Below are positions 1-12,050 of a stretch of 64,000 bases of DNA, piece after piece. Made by a program: the position numbers and the translations under genes. Source of the stretch: Zingiber officinale (lineage: Eukaryota > Streptophyta > Magnoliopsida > Zingiberales > Zingiberaceae); the NCBI RefSeq assembly GCF_018446385.1, contig NC_056000.1:31698011-31762010 (forward strand). Direction: 5' to 3'. Position 1 is the first letter of the stretch, and each line of letters opens with the position of its first letter. The notes beneath the pieces were generated by a model. It was not told where the DNA came from, made no database searches, and worked only from the letters and a program-made list of their open reading frames with translations.

Positions 1-1139
1 TTGCACCCACAACCTCCCAAGTTTTCCAATATTCTTGTCAAACATCAAGATACAACTCTTCTATTCTCATCAAACATCAGAATAGAACTTTTCTATTCTT
101 GTCAAACATCATAATAGAACTTTTCTATTCTCGTCAAACATCATAATAGAACTTTTCTATTCTCGTCAAACATCAAAATACAACTCGAGTCAGGCCAACT
201 CGAGTCAGGTCAACCTTGACCTAAGGTTGCACCAACAATTATGCCTGCTTTGGCTGCTGTTGTTTACATATGATGTTATTGCTTACTTATGTTGTTGTGG
301 TATATTTAAGTTGTCGTTGCTTCTTGCTGTTGTTCACTTATGCTGATATGATGTCTTATGTTGAGATATGCTCTCGTTGTAGGCAGTTAGACTTTGGTTT
401 ATTTATTGGAAATGTTTATATACCTTAATCATTACCTCTGTAGTTATGAGCAGTAATGTAGCAGATTAGTTCTACTCCTGACGTTTTATTTCCTAGCCTA
501 GGATATGGTTTCAGGTATGAGCATTTATTATGGTTTTATTTTTGTATCTGCTACTTCCCTTATGAGATTGTATTCCTTTTGGTATTCTCCATTTGTTTAT
601 ATATGTTCATGCACTATCTTTCCTTACCTGCTGAGTTCCAATACTCACCACCTCGCACATTGGTTTTCTTTCGCCAGGTAACAGGTAGATGAGTCATGGG
701 TGCTTGGAGAGTCCCGGCTGCCAGTCCCACGTCACATTCGAGGATAGTTTTCATTTTGGTTTTGTTATCGTTTGGGGTGGTATATTGATTTTGTGTATTT
801 TGTTTTTCAATAAGTCGATGTGAATTTTGGGTCAAGTCTGGTGGTGACAGGTATTTTTGTTAGTGTCGTTGTTGGTCTTATATTCATATTGTTTTGTGTT
901 TTCCGCTGCATTTCCGTTGTTGTGTGTTTACTTTCAGCCGTGTAGGCTTATTAAACTACGTGGTTGTATTTATTTTGTTCCAGCTGAGTGGGCTGATGAT
1001 ATAAACTGCGTGGTTGTGTATATATTCCAGCCGAATGTGGCTGATGTATATTTTGTATGTAGAAATGCTTCAGATTGTCACCGGTACAGGGGAGATGCTG
1101 TCAGATTTTTGTCTAGCAGGGACTCCTCTAGGGCGTGAC
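1..1139 (+). mobile_element. Probable 3' LTR end of a Ty3/gypsy (chromovirus-like) retrotransposon
   Basis: No coding frame of substance is present. The stretch is T-rich, low in coding signal, and finishes at 1131-1139 with GCGTGACA, the form in which many plant chromovirus (Del/Tekay-type) LTRs end, including the terminal CA. The left edge lies outside the window, so LTR length and target duplication cannot be read. The open frames at 614-835 (minus) and 857-1138 (plus) have no recognisable domain. The family assignment rests only on the end motif and general character and is inference. Confidence 0.4.
29..188 (+). repeat. 32-bp tandem repeat, about five copies
   Basis: A unit that reads CTATTCTCGTCAAACATCAT followed by AATAGAACTTTT recurs with a period of 32 bp, with copies starting near 29, 61, 93, 125 and 157. 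Copies differ by a few substitutions. It is a simple minisatellite inside the LTR-like sequence. Confidence 0.85.
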
Positions 1140-2229
1140 AGGTAACCTTAGGTCCTAGGGAGAGGTAATCCTAGGTGGAGAAAAACCATAGGGGGTGGTA
1201 ACCCTAGGCAGAAAGTCCAGTCAGTCTGGAGGACCGGACTAGCAACAGGTATGCTCTCCTGAGTGGAGTAGGTGAGGACGCGTTCCCCACGGAGGCAACA
1301 GTAGGCGTTGGTTCGACCTATGGTTTTCGATCGGAAACCCGAAGTCAGAACCAGGCAGCCCGAAAGCTGTCAACTTATTTGTTTTATTTGTTATTTGTCT
1401 AACTCTGTTTTGCAGGAAACTAACTTTCTGCAAGGTCAAAATTAGTCATGATCGATCGACCGAATGACCTGATTGGTCAACCGAACCGCAGCACAAAAGG
1501 ACCAAATTTCCATATTACTGACCAGGTTCAGTCAAGGGATCGGTCGACCGAACCTGGGGATCAGTCGACCGAACAAAGGATGGGAGTTGACCAGATCGAA
1601 GCCGGGGGGGATCGGATCGGATGAGGAGGTCATCTAATCGGTCGACCGAACCTTGGGATTGGTCGACTGAACTAAGGATAGGAGTTGACCAGATCGAAGC
1701 GGAGCGAGCAGATCGGATGTGGAGGAGATCATCTAATCGGTCGACCGAACGTGGGCATCGGTCGACCGATCCGCTTTGGGTCAAACCTGATCCCAAGCTT
1801 TGAGGATCTGATCAGTCCTGTAGAGGCTATAAAAGGAGCCTCGGGAAGCAACTTCGACATCAATGAAAATTGAACAACCTGTGCTCTTGTATGCTGCTCT
1901 GAACGCTCCAACTACACTCTACGACTCCGACAACTGACGACGACTTTCTTCATCTATTTGTACTGTCGGTATAATTCTTTATTCAGCACTTGTACTTTAA
2001 AGTTGTAAAAGATTTATGGATTGATAGTGATTGCCTACCGAAAGTGATCAACGATCGCAGGCCTTGGAGTAGGAATCGCCCAAGGCTCCGAACCAAGTAA
2101 AAACACTTGGGTCTTCTTGTGTGTGTTTTATCTTCCGCTGCTTTACTCGAACGTTTTCGAAAACGATAAGTGAAAGCCACGAGCGCTATTCACCCCCCCC
2201 CCCCCTCTCTAGCGCGTCTCGATCCAACA
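1140..2229 (+). mobile_element. LTR of a large-LTR retroelement family (copia SIRE-like in style), plus orientation
   Basis: The right end is CGATCCAACA at 2220-2229, a canonical CA end, immediately followed by satellite sequence. A TATA box (TATAAAAG) lies at 1828-1835, followed by the expected R/U5 stretch and a C-run at 2193-2205. The same layout, including the phrase on the opposite strand 'CTAGAGGGGGTGAATAGC', returns in reverse orientation at 5095 and 34264, which supports a multi-copy LTR family. The U3 part contains the GTCGACCGAAC motif many times. The left boundary is a guess. No internal genes adjoin it, so it is a solo or truncated LTR. Confidence 0.55.
1539..1780 (+). repeat. ~100-bp tandem repeat in the LTR U3, rich in GGTCGACCGAAC
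   Basis: The phrase GGAGTTGACCAGATCGAAGC appears at 1582 and again at 1681, a spacing of 99 bp, with the surrounding CATCTAATCGGTCGACCGAA phrase also repeated. About two and a half units are present. The GTCGAC core is itself palindromic. Confidence 0.75.
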
Positions 2230-3165
2230 ACTTCATGACATACACAAAATTTTAAATGAACATTCTCTAGTCAATGATCGATCGTGTAGAAGCTAGCATG
2301 CACGTAGCTGCTATAACATGTAGTAACTAGTTACTAGTTTTTACAACAGTGTCATTATCTTATATAATTGATTTTTCTTATTGAAGAGTGATAATCTGAT
2401 TAAAATAATATTTTAATGAGTAAAACAAAAAAAGGAGACTCTATGACACCCACTATATTTCATATGAACATTATCTAATTACAACCTGTTGTGTAGAAGC
2501 TAGCACATAACTACTACAATGTATAACAACTGGTTGCTAACTTCTACAATAGTGTTTTTATCTTATATTGATTTTCTTATTGAAGAGTGATAACATGATT
2601 AAAATAACATTCCAATGATCAAAACAAACAAAGAGGACTCCATGACATCTACTACATTCCAAATAGATGTTATCAGATCATGATCAATCAAGTAAAAATT
2701 AGTAGGTAGTTGTTACAACGTGTAGCAACTAGTTGCTAAATTCTACAAAGTGTTATTATCTTATGTTTATTTTGCTTATTGGAGAGTGATAACATGGTTA
2801 AACAACATTTCAATGAGAAAAACAAAAGAAGGAACTTCATGACATCCATTACATTTCAAATGAACATTTTCTGATCACGATCATCCATGTAGAAGATAGC
2901 AGGTAACTGCTAACTGCTACATGTTGTAACAACTAATTATTAGCTTTTACAATAGTGACATTATCTTATGTTAATTTTACTTATTGAATAGTGATAATAT
3001 GATTAAAACAATATTTCAATCAGTAAACAAATAAAGGAGACTCTATAACACTCACTATATTTCAAATGAACATTATCTGATCATGATCAACTATGTAGAA
3101 GTTAACAGATAGTTGCTATAACATATAGCAGATGGTTGCTATCTTCTACAAAGTGTCATCTAGCT
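2230..3165 (+). repeat. ~200-bp satellite, array A (about 4.7 units)
   Basis: Units begin with a phrase like GACTTCATGACACCCACTA at about 2230, 2437, 2634, 2832 and 3030, a period of 197-200 bp. Each unit contains an imperfect inverted repeat: GTAGAAGCTAGCA... on one side and ...TGCTAGCTTCTAC on the other, around a short spacer with CTACAACGTGTAG. Later in each unit come the phrases CATTATCTTATGTTGATTTT and GAGAGTGATAACATGATTAA. No coding frame. The same unit in the same orientation returns at 8108, 15050, 15835 and beyond the hAT element at 21260. Confidence 0.9.
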
Positions 3166-5094
3166 TGACTCCAGATGGGATAGCGATTATCTTGTGGGCA
3201 ATTGAATCTGTAGATTCACATACAATTATTGAAAATAATCTTCTACAACTTGTTGATTCAAAAAGGAATGCCGGGAAATAGGAAAATAAATGACACTAGC
3301 AAAAATATTATTGTAGACATCATTCGGTCAACTGAAAAATCGTTGGTCGACTAAACCTATTAGTTGACTAAACTTCCTATCAGTCGACTGAACTTAGTGC
3401 CCTTCCTTATTTGCCATGATCTGATCCGTTTGATCCCTTGATTTCTGATGTTCAGTCAATTGATCATGCTTATCAGTCGACCAAACCTTTGAATTGCCAT
3501 TCACGAGATGATTCGATCTAATTTTCTACACTTTCCTTTTATGGTTCGATTGATTGATAAACTTTAGCAGTCGACTGATCCCTCTATAATACCAAATTTG
3601 TAATATTCACTTTGATCATCTTATTTTACCCTTATCGGTCGAATGATCCTTTGGTTTGGTTAACTGAACCATTTGTTAACTCCAAATTTTAATTTATCTG
3701 CAAAATAAAGTTAGCACAGTAATAATAGTATCCTTGAAAAATAAAATTAGACAAAGAGATATATGCATGAATAAAACAACATTGACTGTCTTGATCTTAA
3801 CTTAGAAACATCTATTGATTTCTTTAGTTGGATCAATGCCTAGCATTTGTCCTTATTGGGGCACGATCTTACTGTGCTACCTCCAGTAGCTTACCTTAAC
3901 TTACCTGTCAAACATCGGGTTCTCTAGACCTATTTGAATTTAACAACTCAACATCGAATTGGCTGCGAGGGCTTCCACTTGACTCAATATCAGGTCCTCC
4001 AAATCGATCGAGTCCACCTACTAGATGTCAAGTCCACTTGATCCATCAGGATTTCCTACCTGATTCCATGATCTGCTGATCCCTTGCCTAGTATCGGGTC
4101 CTAACCTACTAGGGCTTTCTGAGTTGAGCATCCTATATACTAGATTGATTCATCAAATAACAACAAGACTTAATTTAAACCTTAAGACAATATCAAAACA
4201 TAGGTTTGATTATGGTACTACCTACATCAACAACTTGATCAACTTAATTAATCTTAATTTAACCTTAATTAAACTTAATTTAACTTTAATTAAAGTTAAA
4301 CCTAACTGAAATGATCTGAAACTAAATTAATTAATGATTGATTAAGTATAAAAATCTATAGTTTTAAAATAATATTTCTTTTCAAGAATAAGTGTTACTA
4401 ACACTAAAACCGTTAGGCACTTAGGTAAGTTCCTTGTAGCTAACAAGGGTAACCAAGAAAGTGTTAGGTCAACTGAGAGGGAGTGTTGAACATTCTAAAA
4501 TTATTTTAAAGAAGTGTTTTAAAAAATATCTTTGGTCTTTGAAAAAATATTTTTTATTTAAAAATACTTCTGAAAAATTCTTGAAAAATATTTTAAATTC
4601 TTAAACATATTTTTGAAAAATACGTTTCGAAAATACTTCTGAAAACATTTGAAAATTCCATTGTTCTTTTAATTTGAATCAACCCATAGTTAAGAAGGAT
4701 TTCCTAAGGAAGTGTCAAGTTCATGGGGAGATTCCATTAAAAGACACATTTTAAAAATTCAAAAATTAAATTATTTTAAAAAATATTAGCTTCAAAAAGA
4801 ATTAACCCTTTAGCTTATCTCTTTCAAAATCATGCATTCAAAGATGTTTTTAAATACAAATACTTTTTCAAAAAAATCCTTGAAAATATTTCAAAATTAT
4901 CTTGAAAATATTTGAAATTTCTTTCATTGGAAAGTTCTTTGAAAATTATTTGAAAAACTTTTAAAAAACTACTTTGAAAACCTTTTCAAATACCTCTTAA
5001 AAAATACTTTAAGAATATTTTCTTAAACTTATTGAAAATATTTTGAAAAATACCTTAGAAAATATCTTGAAAATTCTCCCTCACACCTAACTTG
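3166..5094. other. Degenerate AT-rich, retroelement-derived region without a gene
   Basis: The first part (3290-3660) repeats GTCGACTGAAC-type motifs like those in the U3 of the LTR at 1140, and 3780-4100 resembles the sequence at 35040-35400 that follows another LTR of this family. The rest is A/T-rich with many TTGAAAAT/TTTGAAAA phrases. No open frame has a recognisable product; the 61-aa frame at 4124-4309 is low complexity. Confidence 0.5.
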
Positions 5095-6600
5095 TGTTAG
5101 TCCTTGGTGACCGGCTAGAGGGGGTGTGAATAGCCTTGCAATTATAATTCAAATACCTTTCTTTTCTTTCGACGTTAAGTTATAAAAACACTTTAATAAA
5201 TAAAATTAAACAGCATAAAAGAAAGTACGAGACAAAAAAAATTTACTTAATTTGCAACCGGGGAGGTTGCTAATCCAAGGCAAATAATGCTCTACTAGTA
5301 CACTCCTTCTTCGACACAAGTCAGAGGCAGAGAAACCTCGTACAAGACATTGACAGCTCAGACAATGAAGAATAGAGTAGAAAATTTAAGTACAGAGAAA
5401 GGATTGTATTAAACTAGGTGAACCAGGGCTCTATTTATAGTGCTCTGGTCAAGTCTATCTGTTGCTAACGTGGCAGACACTGGGCGCTTGGATGGGACTC
5501 CGAGTGCCTCTAGCATGGAAAGTTATATCTCCATGCCCTCCAATGTGGCAAATTCTATCTCCACGTAACGGCTTTGCAATGACGCTGGGATAAGGTTTTA
5601 ACCACGTCCGGGCACCTGGATCGGTCCGGGTGCCTAGACCGATCCGGGTTAGGGATGCAAATGAGTCAAGCCAAGCTTGAGCTTTGGTCGGCTCGAGGTC
5701 GAGCTCGAGAAAATTAAAGAGGCTCGGCTCGAGTGAGTTTTTAAATTTGAGCTCAAGATCGGCTCGACCATTTAATCATGAGCTCGAGCTCAGCTTGAAA
5801 ACAATGAATTTAAATGTAAAAAACAAGTGTGAACAAGCTGGGATTCAAACCTTCAACCTCTAACAACCTTATGAAACACTCTAACCACAAATACCTCCTC
5901 AACTTATTACTTAACTTTAAAGCGATAATTATTTTAATATTAAAATATTAAATTAGTCGAGCTCGAACAAGCTCGACGAGCCTTCGAGCCAGTATTGAAT
6001 GGACTCGAGATCGGCTCGAATGTTAAAGGAGTCGGCTCAAACTTGGTCAACTCTGAGATCGAGTCGAGCTTTGACCGAGCCGCTCGTGAGCAGCTTGACT
6101 CATTTATACCCCTAGTCCGGGTGCCTAGACTGTTGCTGACATGGACCCAAAAGTGATCCATAGCGACATTTATCGACTAGGCGCTTGTTCGGCGTCTTGG
6201 TGGTTCGGTCGCACAGATTATATGGTTCTAGCACCCGAACGATATGGTCTGAGCGCTTGGATCAGTCCGCCAAGTGTTGACTCATCTGATGCATTCTCCG
6301 ATCGCTTGGTTGATCCTCCGGCCTTCCAGAGTTGAGCTCACCTGAATCCAACTCCAGCCTTCTCCTCGAGCAGTCTTCCGCTTTGGCTTCTCGTCCCTCG
6401 GAAGTGCCGCGCATGCCCTTCTCACTTCATCGGTGTACTCTTCCACAGCTTCTCGTCCCTCGGATGCACCGAGCCCGTCGACTCAATTCCCATGCTATCC
6501 TTCTCGTCCTCTGCATATTCCGTTCGACTTCTTGCGTTCCTAAATCCTTGCATACACAAAGCCTAACTTGACTTGATTAATCATATCAAAATCGACACGG
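5095..6600 (-). mobile_element. LTR of the same large-LTR family, minus orientation, with a nested MITE
   Basis: It starts at 5095 with TGTTAG and continues into GGCTAGAGGGGGTGTGAATA, the reverse-strand counterpart of the end of the LTR at 2229. A minus-strand TATA box (TATAAATAG) lies at 5431-5439. The right boundary near 6600 is uncertain. The sequence is interrupted by the hAT MITE at 5650-6114. The frames at 6141-6335 and 6332-6571 lie in the U3 portion and show no domain. Confidence 0.5.
5650..6114. mobile_element. hAT-type MITE (465 bp) with 8-bp target duplication
   Basis: Terminal inverted repeats are visible: TAGGGATGCAAATGAGTCAA at the left and the complement of CTTGACTCATTTATACCCCT at the right, differing at few positions. 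Flanks are ATCCGGGT (5642-5649) and GTCCGGGT (6115-6122), an 8-bp duplication with one mismatch, as expected for hAT. The interior is made of GAGCTCG/GCTCGAG phrases and has no gene. Confidence 0.8.
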
Positions 6601-6840
6601 GGTACTTACAACTTGTGTTCTCTAATTTGTAACTTATCTGTAAGCCTGTGATTATTGGCTGTTATGCTTGTATATTTTTGATGAATGCCAAAGGGAGAGG
6701 ATAGTAAGGGCAAAACTTAGAAAATGTTAAAAATTCAAAGATTAAGAGAATGAACATCATTACTATTAGTTTTTCTCTTAATCATGCTATTATTATTTTG
6801 CATATTTTTTATAAATTTTAACGCAGGTTGTCATTATATC

Positions 6841-8107
6841 AAAAAGGAAAGATTATTAGTTCAGTTGACACTAACAATTGATCTTTAATTTTGATAAATG
6901 ATAAATGGTTAAAGTTAGATTCTGTGTGATCTGATACTTTTACCGAGTGTGCCAGAATTTACGGGTCTAGAGGACCTGAAACCAGGCTGAAGTCTAGTTA
7001 GCTTTGAGGACCTGATAACTGGCATGAAGTTTAGTTAGGTTAAGGTGTGACCTGATACTGGCAAAAAATCCAGTCGGTTCTGCGGGACCTAATAGTTGGT
7101 TAAAATCCAGTTAGATCTATGAACCTGACAACTGGCAGGAAGACCTGGTGGGTTAAGAGGTAAGTCAAGTGACTACAAATGGTAAGTGAAGCTAAATCAC
7201 TGGAGCAGAGTAATTCAGTGAAGAAAAGTCCCAGTGGGACTGTAGGCACTAGTCTAGCTTAGGTCAAATTTTAGAAACCTAAGCTAAGACCAAGATTAGA
7301 TCCTGGTCGTGTCAGACAAGGTCTAATTCATACTATCAGAAATTGTACTAATTCTATTTTGCAAGAAAAATATTATTTTGTTAAGACTAACAATTGTTTT
7401 GCAGCTTAGACACATGCTTTACCTCGAATGAACAGTGATCCAAGGCACCTCCATGGTAAGGGAGGCACCTTAGTTTGGCTAGCTTAGCCTCTGCATTTTG
7501 AGGCATGAAGGCGCCTCCAGTGAGAAGAAGGTGCCTCAATGAAAAGGGTGCGAAGGCGCCTTAGGTCGATGGATAAGTTTCAAGGATAAGAAGCAAATTT
7601 CTCATATCCGATCAACACTAATTGGAGGCGCCTCCAAATAGATTGAAGGTGCCTCCAATGTCCTATAAAAGAAGCTACCGAGTAGTTGTTTGTGATACAG
7701 ATCCAACTCACCCTCATTCCTTGATGTAATCAAGCTTCCGACCATGCTGCTGCTTTGCTATGACATTGTGACACTGACTCCAAGCTTCGACTTCCATTAA
7801 CTATGAGTCGGTATATTTTAATTTAAGTTGTAATTATTTATTACTAATTATTGAATAGTAGAAGTGTAGGATTATTACACTTCCTTCGATCATTTGTATT
7901 TAGATTACTCTTCCAGTGATTCTGAAAGAGAATTAGTGAATTACCCGTTAATAGGTCCAAGGGACCTGGGTGTCCTGGAGTAGTAGTCGAAGGCTCTGAA
8001 CTAAGTAAAAATATGTTCTCGTTTCTATCTTGTTTTCCTTTTTTAGTTATTTTTTCGCTGCGTACTTGATTTTAAAATAAAAGAAAACATTTTAAAATAC
8101 GCGTAAT
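6841..8107 (+). mobile_element. Divergent LTR of a related large-LTR family, plus orientation
   Basis: A TATA box (TATAAAAG) lies at 7664-7671. Upstream are repeated phrases of the type 'GGCGCCTCCA' and 'GACCTGATAACTGGCA'. Downstream, GGCTCTGAACTAAGTAAAAA near 7992 parallels GGCTCCGAACCAAGTAAAAA near 2084 in the first LTR, so the two are related. Satellite sequence resumes at 8108. Boundaries are approximate; no retroviral-type genes adjoin it. Confidence 0.5.
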
Positions 8108-8480
8108 TTACAAATATAACGTGTAGTAGTTGGTTGTTAGCTTCTACAATAATGTCATTAATTATGTTGATTTTGCTTATTAGAGACTGATTACATGATT
8201 AAAACAACCTTTCAATAAGCAAACAAATGAAGGATACTTCATGGCACCCACTATATTTCAAATGAACATTGTCTGATCACGATTGACCATGTAGAAGGTA
8301 GTAAGTAGATTCTATAACATGTAGTAGTTAGTTGCTAGCTTCTACAAAATGTTATATAATGCTTATTTTGCTTATTGGAGAGTAATAACCTAGTTAAAAT
8401 AATATTTCAATAAGTAAAACAAACGAGGAGATTTCATGATTTCACTATATTTCAAATAAATATTATTTTATTATGATTAG
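8108..8480 (+). repeat. ~200-bp satellite, array B (about 1.9 units)
   Basis: Same unit and same orientation as array A; the phrases TTAGCTTCTACAATAATGTC, GATACTTCATGGCACCCACT and ACCATGTAGAAGGTAGTAAG can be recognised. It re-enters the unit just after the left arm of the inverted repeat. Confidence 0.85.
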
Positions 8481-9694
8481 TCGAATAAATATTATTTTGC
8501 TTATGTCATGGTTGTTACGTCACCAAATTGATTATTGTGCAAAAGGTGGATCCCGCCGCCCAGCGGCCCCTAGGCCTGACCTCACAGGGATCCTAGGAGA
8601 AGGTAAATCAACGGTGAATGCTGACCCGGGTAATGAAGAAAGGTATAGAGAGAGAAAGAAAACGATGGACTTTGACTCGAGATTGCCAAATTAGATTTGG
8701 CAAAGACTTCGAGTGTTAGTAAGTCTACTGCGCCATGCATTAGATTAGAAAAGAGAGAAAGTGGTCTCTATATACTTCAAGGTTGAAGTCAAGACGGTGT
8801 TAGGTAACATAATTGGCATCATTATCCGTAAGTCCGGTAGAATGATGCAAGCAATCTTACGTCGAAATTGCTGTGGATGACCCGGTTTGCATACTACTCT
8901 CGTACGTCATTTTGAAAGACTATACACAACATCACCATCAAATTGAGAAATATAAATTTTTAATGATATATCAAATTATACTAACATTATAAACATTTTA
9001 AAAATTCACTACAGCCGTGAAATCTAAATTTAGGAGGTAGAATCTATATATCTAAAGGTACGACTCAGGAGACTCTTAGATTGTAATAGCCTTAGTTTAA
9101 AATTTTTGATGTTCTTAAGTCATCAATAAATTTTGATTAAAATTTATTTAAAAATTTTAAAATCTTGAAATGATATAAAATATGTAGGAGAGTCCTAAGC
9201 ATAAAGGATCTAGAGTTTGAGACTTAGCTGAGACGTATTATTGAGAATCAATTAGAAATTTAAAATTCTCTTTAATCTCACATCTTAGAATTAACAATAA
9301 TACAAGCAAAAAAATAATTTCTATAAATACCTTGGGCCAACAATGTTAGAAATCATACTTTTTCCAATTTTTGCTAAGATCAAGTGCAATAGCTTGATGT
9401 TGGAATTCTCAAACGTCAAACGTCACCTTAGCATTGCAGGTATGGCGCATATATATGATGTTTTGGTGGGGGTAGAATCTTGTCCCCAAAAAAATAAAAG
9501 AAGGAACAATACATAAAAATTAAAATTATTTTCTATAAGTTAATTCTTCTTTCTTGGATTTCTCCCTATGCGTGCACAATTGCTAGTAAATATAAAAATT
9601 GAATATGTATTTTGGATATTACAAAAATCTACTTATCCAGATTAGTAAATTGCTATTGAATTGCATGCTCATTGACTTTGATGAATTCTAAATA
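8481..9694. other. Unassigned intergenic sequence
   Basis: A GC-richer patch at 8540-8650 (with CCAGCGGCCCCTAGGCC) looks like part of an insertion, but I could not identify its ends or class. The remainder is AT-rich with no supported frame. Confidence 0.5.
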
Positions 9695-9852
9695 TGTTAG
9701 GGAAGTAAATGATATTTAATGATTAAATATGATAACTATCCTATGAGAATTACTGAATTATATGAGAGGAAGATACGTATACTTGTATATATATTACGTC
9801 TTGTTAATGAGAAAAGTAGAATAGATCATTATTTTCTTCTTCTATTTTTACA
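9695..9852 (+). mobile_element. Short copia-type LTR (158 bp)
   Basis: The stretch starts with TGTTAGGG and ends with TTTTTACA, and is followed at 9853-9864 by TAGTATCAGAGC, a near match to the initiator-methionine tRNA primer binding site used by copia elements. A gag frame starts 24 bp further on. Together these define the 5' LTR and leader of a small-LTR copia element. Confidence 0.7.
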
Positions 9853-9888
9853 TAGTATCAGAGCAGTGACGATCTGTTCTATTTTTAC

Positions 9889-10410
9889 ATGGATTCCAAC
9901 TATTCTTATTCTCTACATCCTTCAGATCAACCCGGAATGATTCTTGTTTTTAAATCTCTTGATGGTGACAACTATTCAACTTGGCATAGAGCAATGACCA
10001 TCTCTTTAAATGCAAAATCCAAATTTTGCTTTATTGATGGAACCCTCGAGGCACCATCTGCGCAAAACAAACCAGAGGACTACGCGACATGGAAAAAATG
10101 CAATGATATGGTATTATCCTGGATTCTTAATTCTTTGATACCTGATATTCCAGATAGCGTCATTTTTTATGACACTGCTCATGAAGTTTGGGAAGATCTT
10201 CAAAATCACTTTTCTCAAAACAAAGCACCACGAATTTTCTAGATCGAGAAAGGGATTGCTTGTCTTGCTCAAGATCATATGACAGTTGCGTCTTATTATA
10301 CAAAGTTAAAAGAATTGTGGGATGAGTTAGGATCCTACAATGATGCTACTTGCACTTATGGTGTAAACAATAAAAGATGTAAGTTGATGCAATTCTTCAT
10401 GGGATTGAGT
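9889..10410 (+). pseudogene. Copia gag fragment, broken
   Basis: The frame from 9889 encodes a typical copia Gag N-terminal region (UBN2/retrotran_gag type): the phrases LDGDNYSTWHRAM, GTLEAP, WKKCNDMVLSWILNSL and AHEVWEDLQNHFSQ are those of this family. An in-frame TAG at 10240-10242 interrupts it, and the same frame then continues with ASYYTKLKELWDELG until about 10410, where unrelated sequence takes over. No CCHC knuckle, protease, integrase or reverse transcriptase follows, so the element is dead. The position directly after the primer binding site supports the start. Confidence 0.85.
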
Positions 10411-12050
10411 TGTGTGTTCGGGGCGAACACGGGATACTCAATCTCATCGGGAGGTCAAAACCAATTTCTCCTCTAGGTCCCTATCGTAGCCTCAATGAAT
10501 CCTTAAATCCACTCATGAAAAGCCCATCTTGGTAACCAAGAAGGGGTCGGCCCATGGCTTGGTGACCAAGACAAAGGGGTCGGCCATAAACTCCTTGAGG
10601 TGGCCGACCACAAGTAATTTGAAGGGTGCCGGCCACATTATTCAAACTAGGAGGGGTGTTTTGAATTTTTAAAATCTTCTCTTTGTAGATATCTACAAGT
10701 TTTAAAAGAGATATTTTAAAATATAAAACCTTCCTTATTTGAATTAAGTCACATGATTTAAAAGAAAATTTAAAAGTTTAAAAACTTTCCTTTTTTAACC
10801 ATCCTCATGTTTTTTAAAAAAAAAGGAAGAGAAGTTTTAAATTTGAAAACTTTCTATTTTTGTAACCATGTTAAAAAAGAAAATTTTAGAAGAGAAGTTT
10901 TAAAATTTAAAACTTGGTTTTAATTTTTTAAAACTTTCATTTTTTAACATCCACATAAGGAAAGAAAGCTTGTAAAATTTTATAAGAGGATTTCTTCTTT
11001 TATAAAATTTTATAAAAATTATTTCTCTTGATGATGATGTGGCCGGCCACCCCTTGCTTGGTGTTCAAGCAAGGGGTCGACCATTAAAAGCATCCAATCA
11101 TCCATGATTCAATCAATTGAATCAATGATTGATGATTGAATCAATTAAGAGGAAAGAAAATGAAAAATAAAAGGGAAAAAGGAAAAACAAGAGGAAGATT
11201 TTAATTTTTGTAAAAATCTTTTCCTTATTTGTCTTGGTCAAGTAATATAAAAGAAGGGGAGGAGAGACCTCATGGTACATCAATTCTTATTCTCTTGTTG
11301 GTGCGCTCTATTATGGTCGGCCCTCTTTCCCTTCCCTTTCCCCTTGCTCTCTTTGGTTCCTTGGTGGTGGTGGTGGCCGAATTCTAGAGAAGGAGGAAGA
11401 AGGCTCTTGGATGGTGTTCATCTTGGAGGATCGTCGCCCACACAACGTCCAAGGCGAGGTGAGGAATACGGCAGAAGATCTCGAGGTTATTAACATACAA
11501 GAAAAAGGTATAACTAGTAATTGTTTTCCGCATCATACTAGTTATTTTTCTTTGTATGAATTTCAAACACAAGAGGCATTAGATTCTAGATTTTCGAATT
11601 TGTTGTACGAGTTTGTGTTTTTTTTTTGTTTTTCGAATTTGTGATTCGATTGTTCCTTTTCGTTAAACCTAATGTTATTTTAGGAAATTAAATATTTAAT
11701 TTCGTTAAGAGCTTTTGTCGAGGCAGTGGCGGATGCCCCCATACCCAAGAAGGTCATGTGTCTCGCCATGTTTGTCCTGGTAACTGATTTCCGAAATAGA
11801 TATTTAATTGAATTTGTAACATAGGTTGATTTGGATCAATAGTGTTAAGTTCTACTTGCGATCCAAATTAAAACCATTAAGAACAGATAAGTTAATTTTG
11901 GAATCAATAATGTTAAGTTCCGTTTGTGATTTCTAATTTAATTTCTAAAGAACACAATAGGTTGTTTAGGAAAGGTTCGACACTTATACAAAATTTTTGT
12001 ACAGTAAAACCGATACGATCTTCCTAGGACCAACCAACACTCGGTTCCAT
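10411..12050 (+). mobile_element. LTR-like insertion interrupting the copia gag
   Basis: The sequence changes abruptly at about 10411 (TGTGTTCGGGGCGAACACGG) within gag. It has a TATA box (TATAAAAG) at about 11247 and downstream GC-richer sequence, and could end at CCAACCAACA near 12049. It contains repeated GGTCGGCC phrases at 10547-10630 and 11041. The layout fits a ~1.6-kb LTR in plus orientation, but I found no clear target duplication, so class and edges are uncertain. The small frames at 11272-11644 have no domain. Confidence 0.4.

Noticed and set aside
29-188. CRISPR-like array (short repeats at regular spacing)
   Set aside because: The 32-bp units are contiguous with no unique spacers, and the DNA is plant nuclear; it is a minisatellite.
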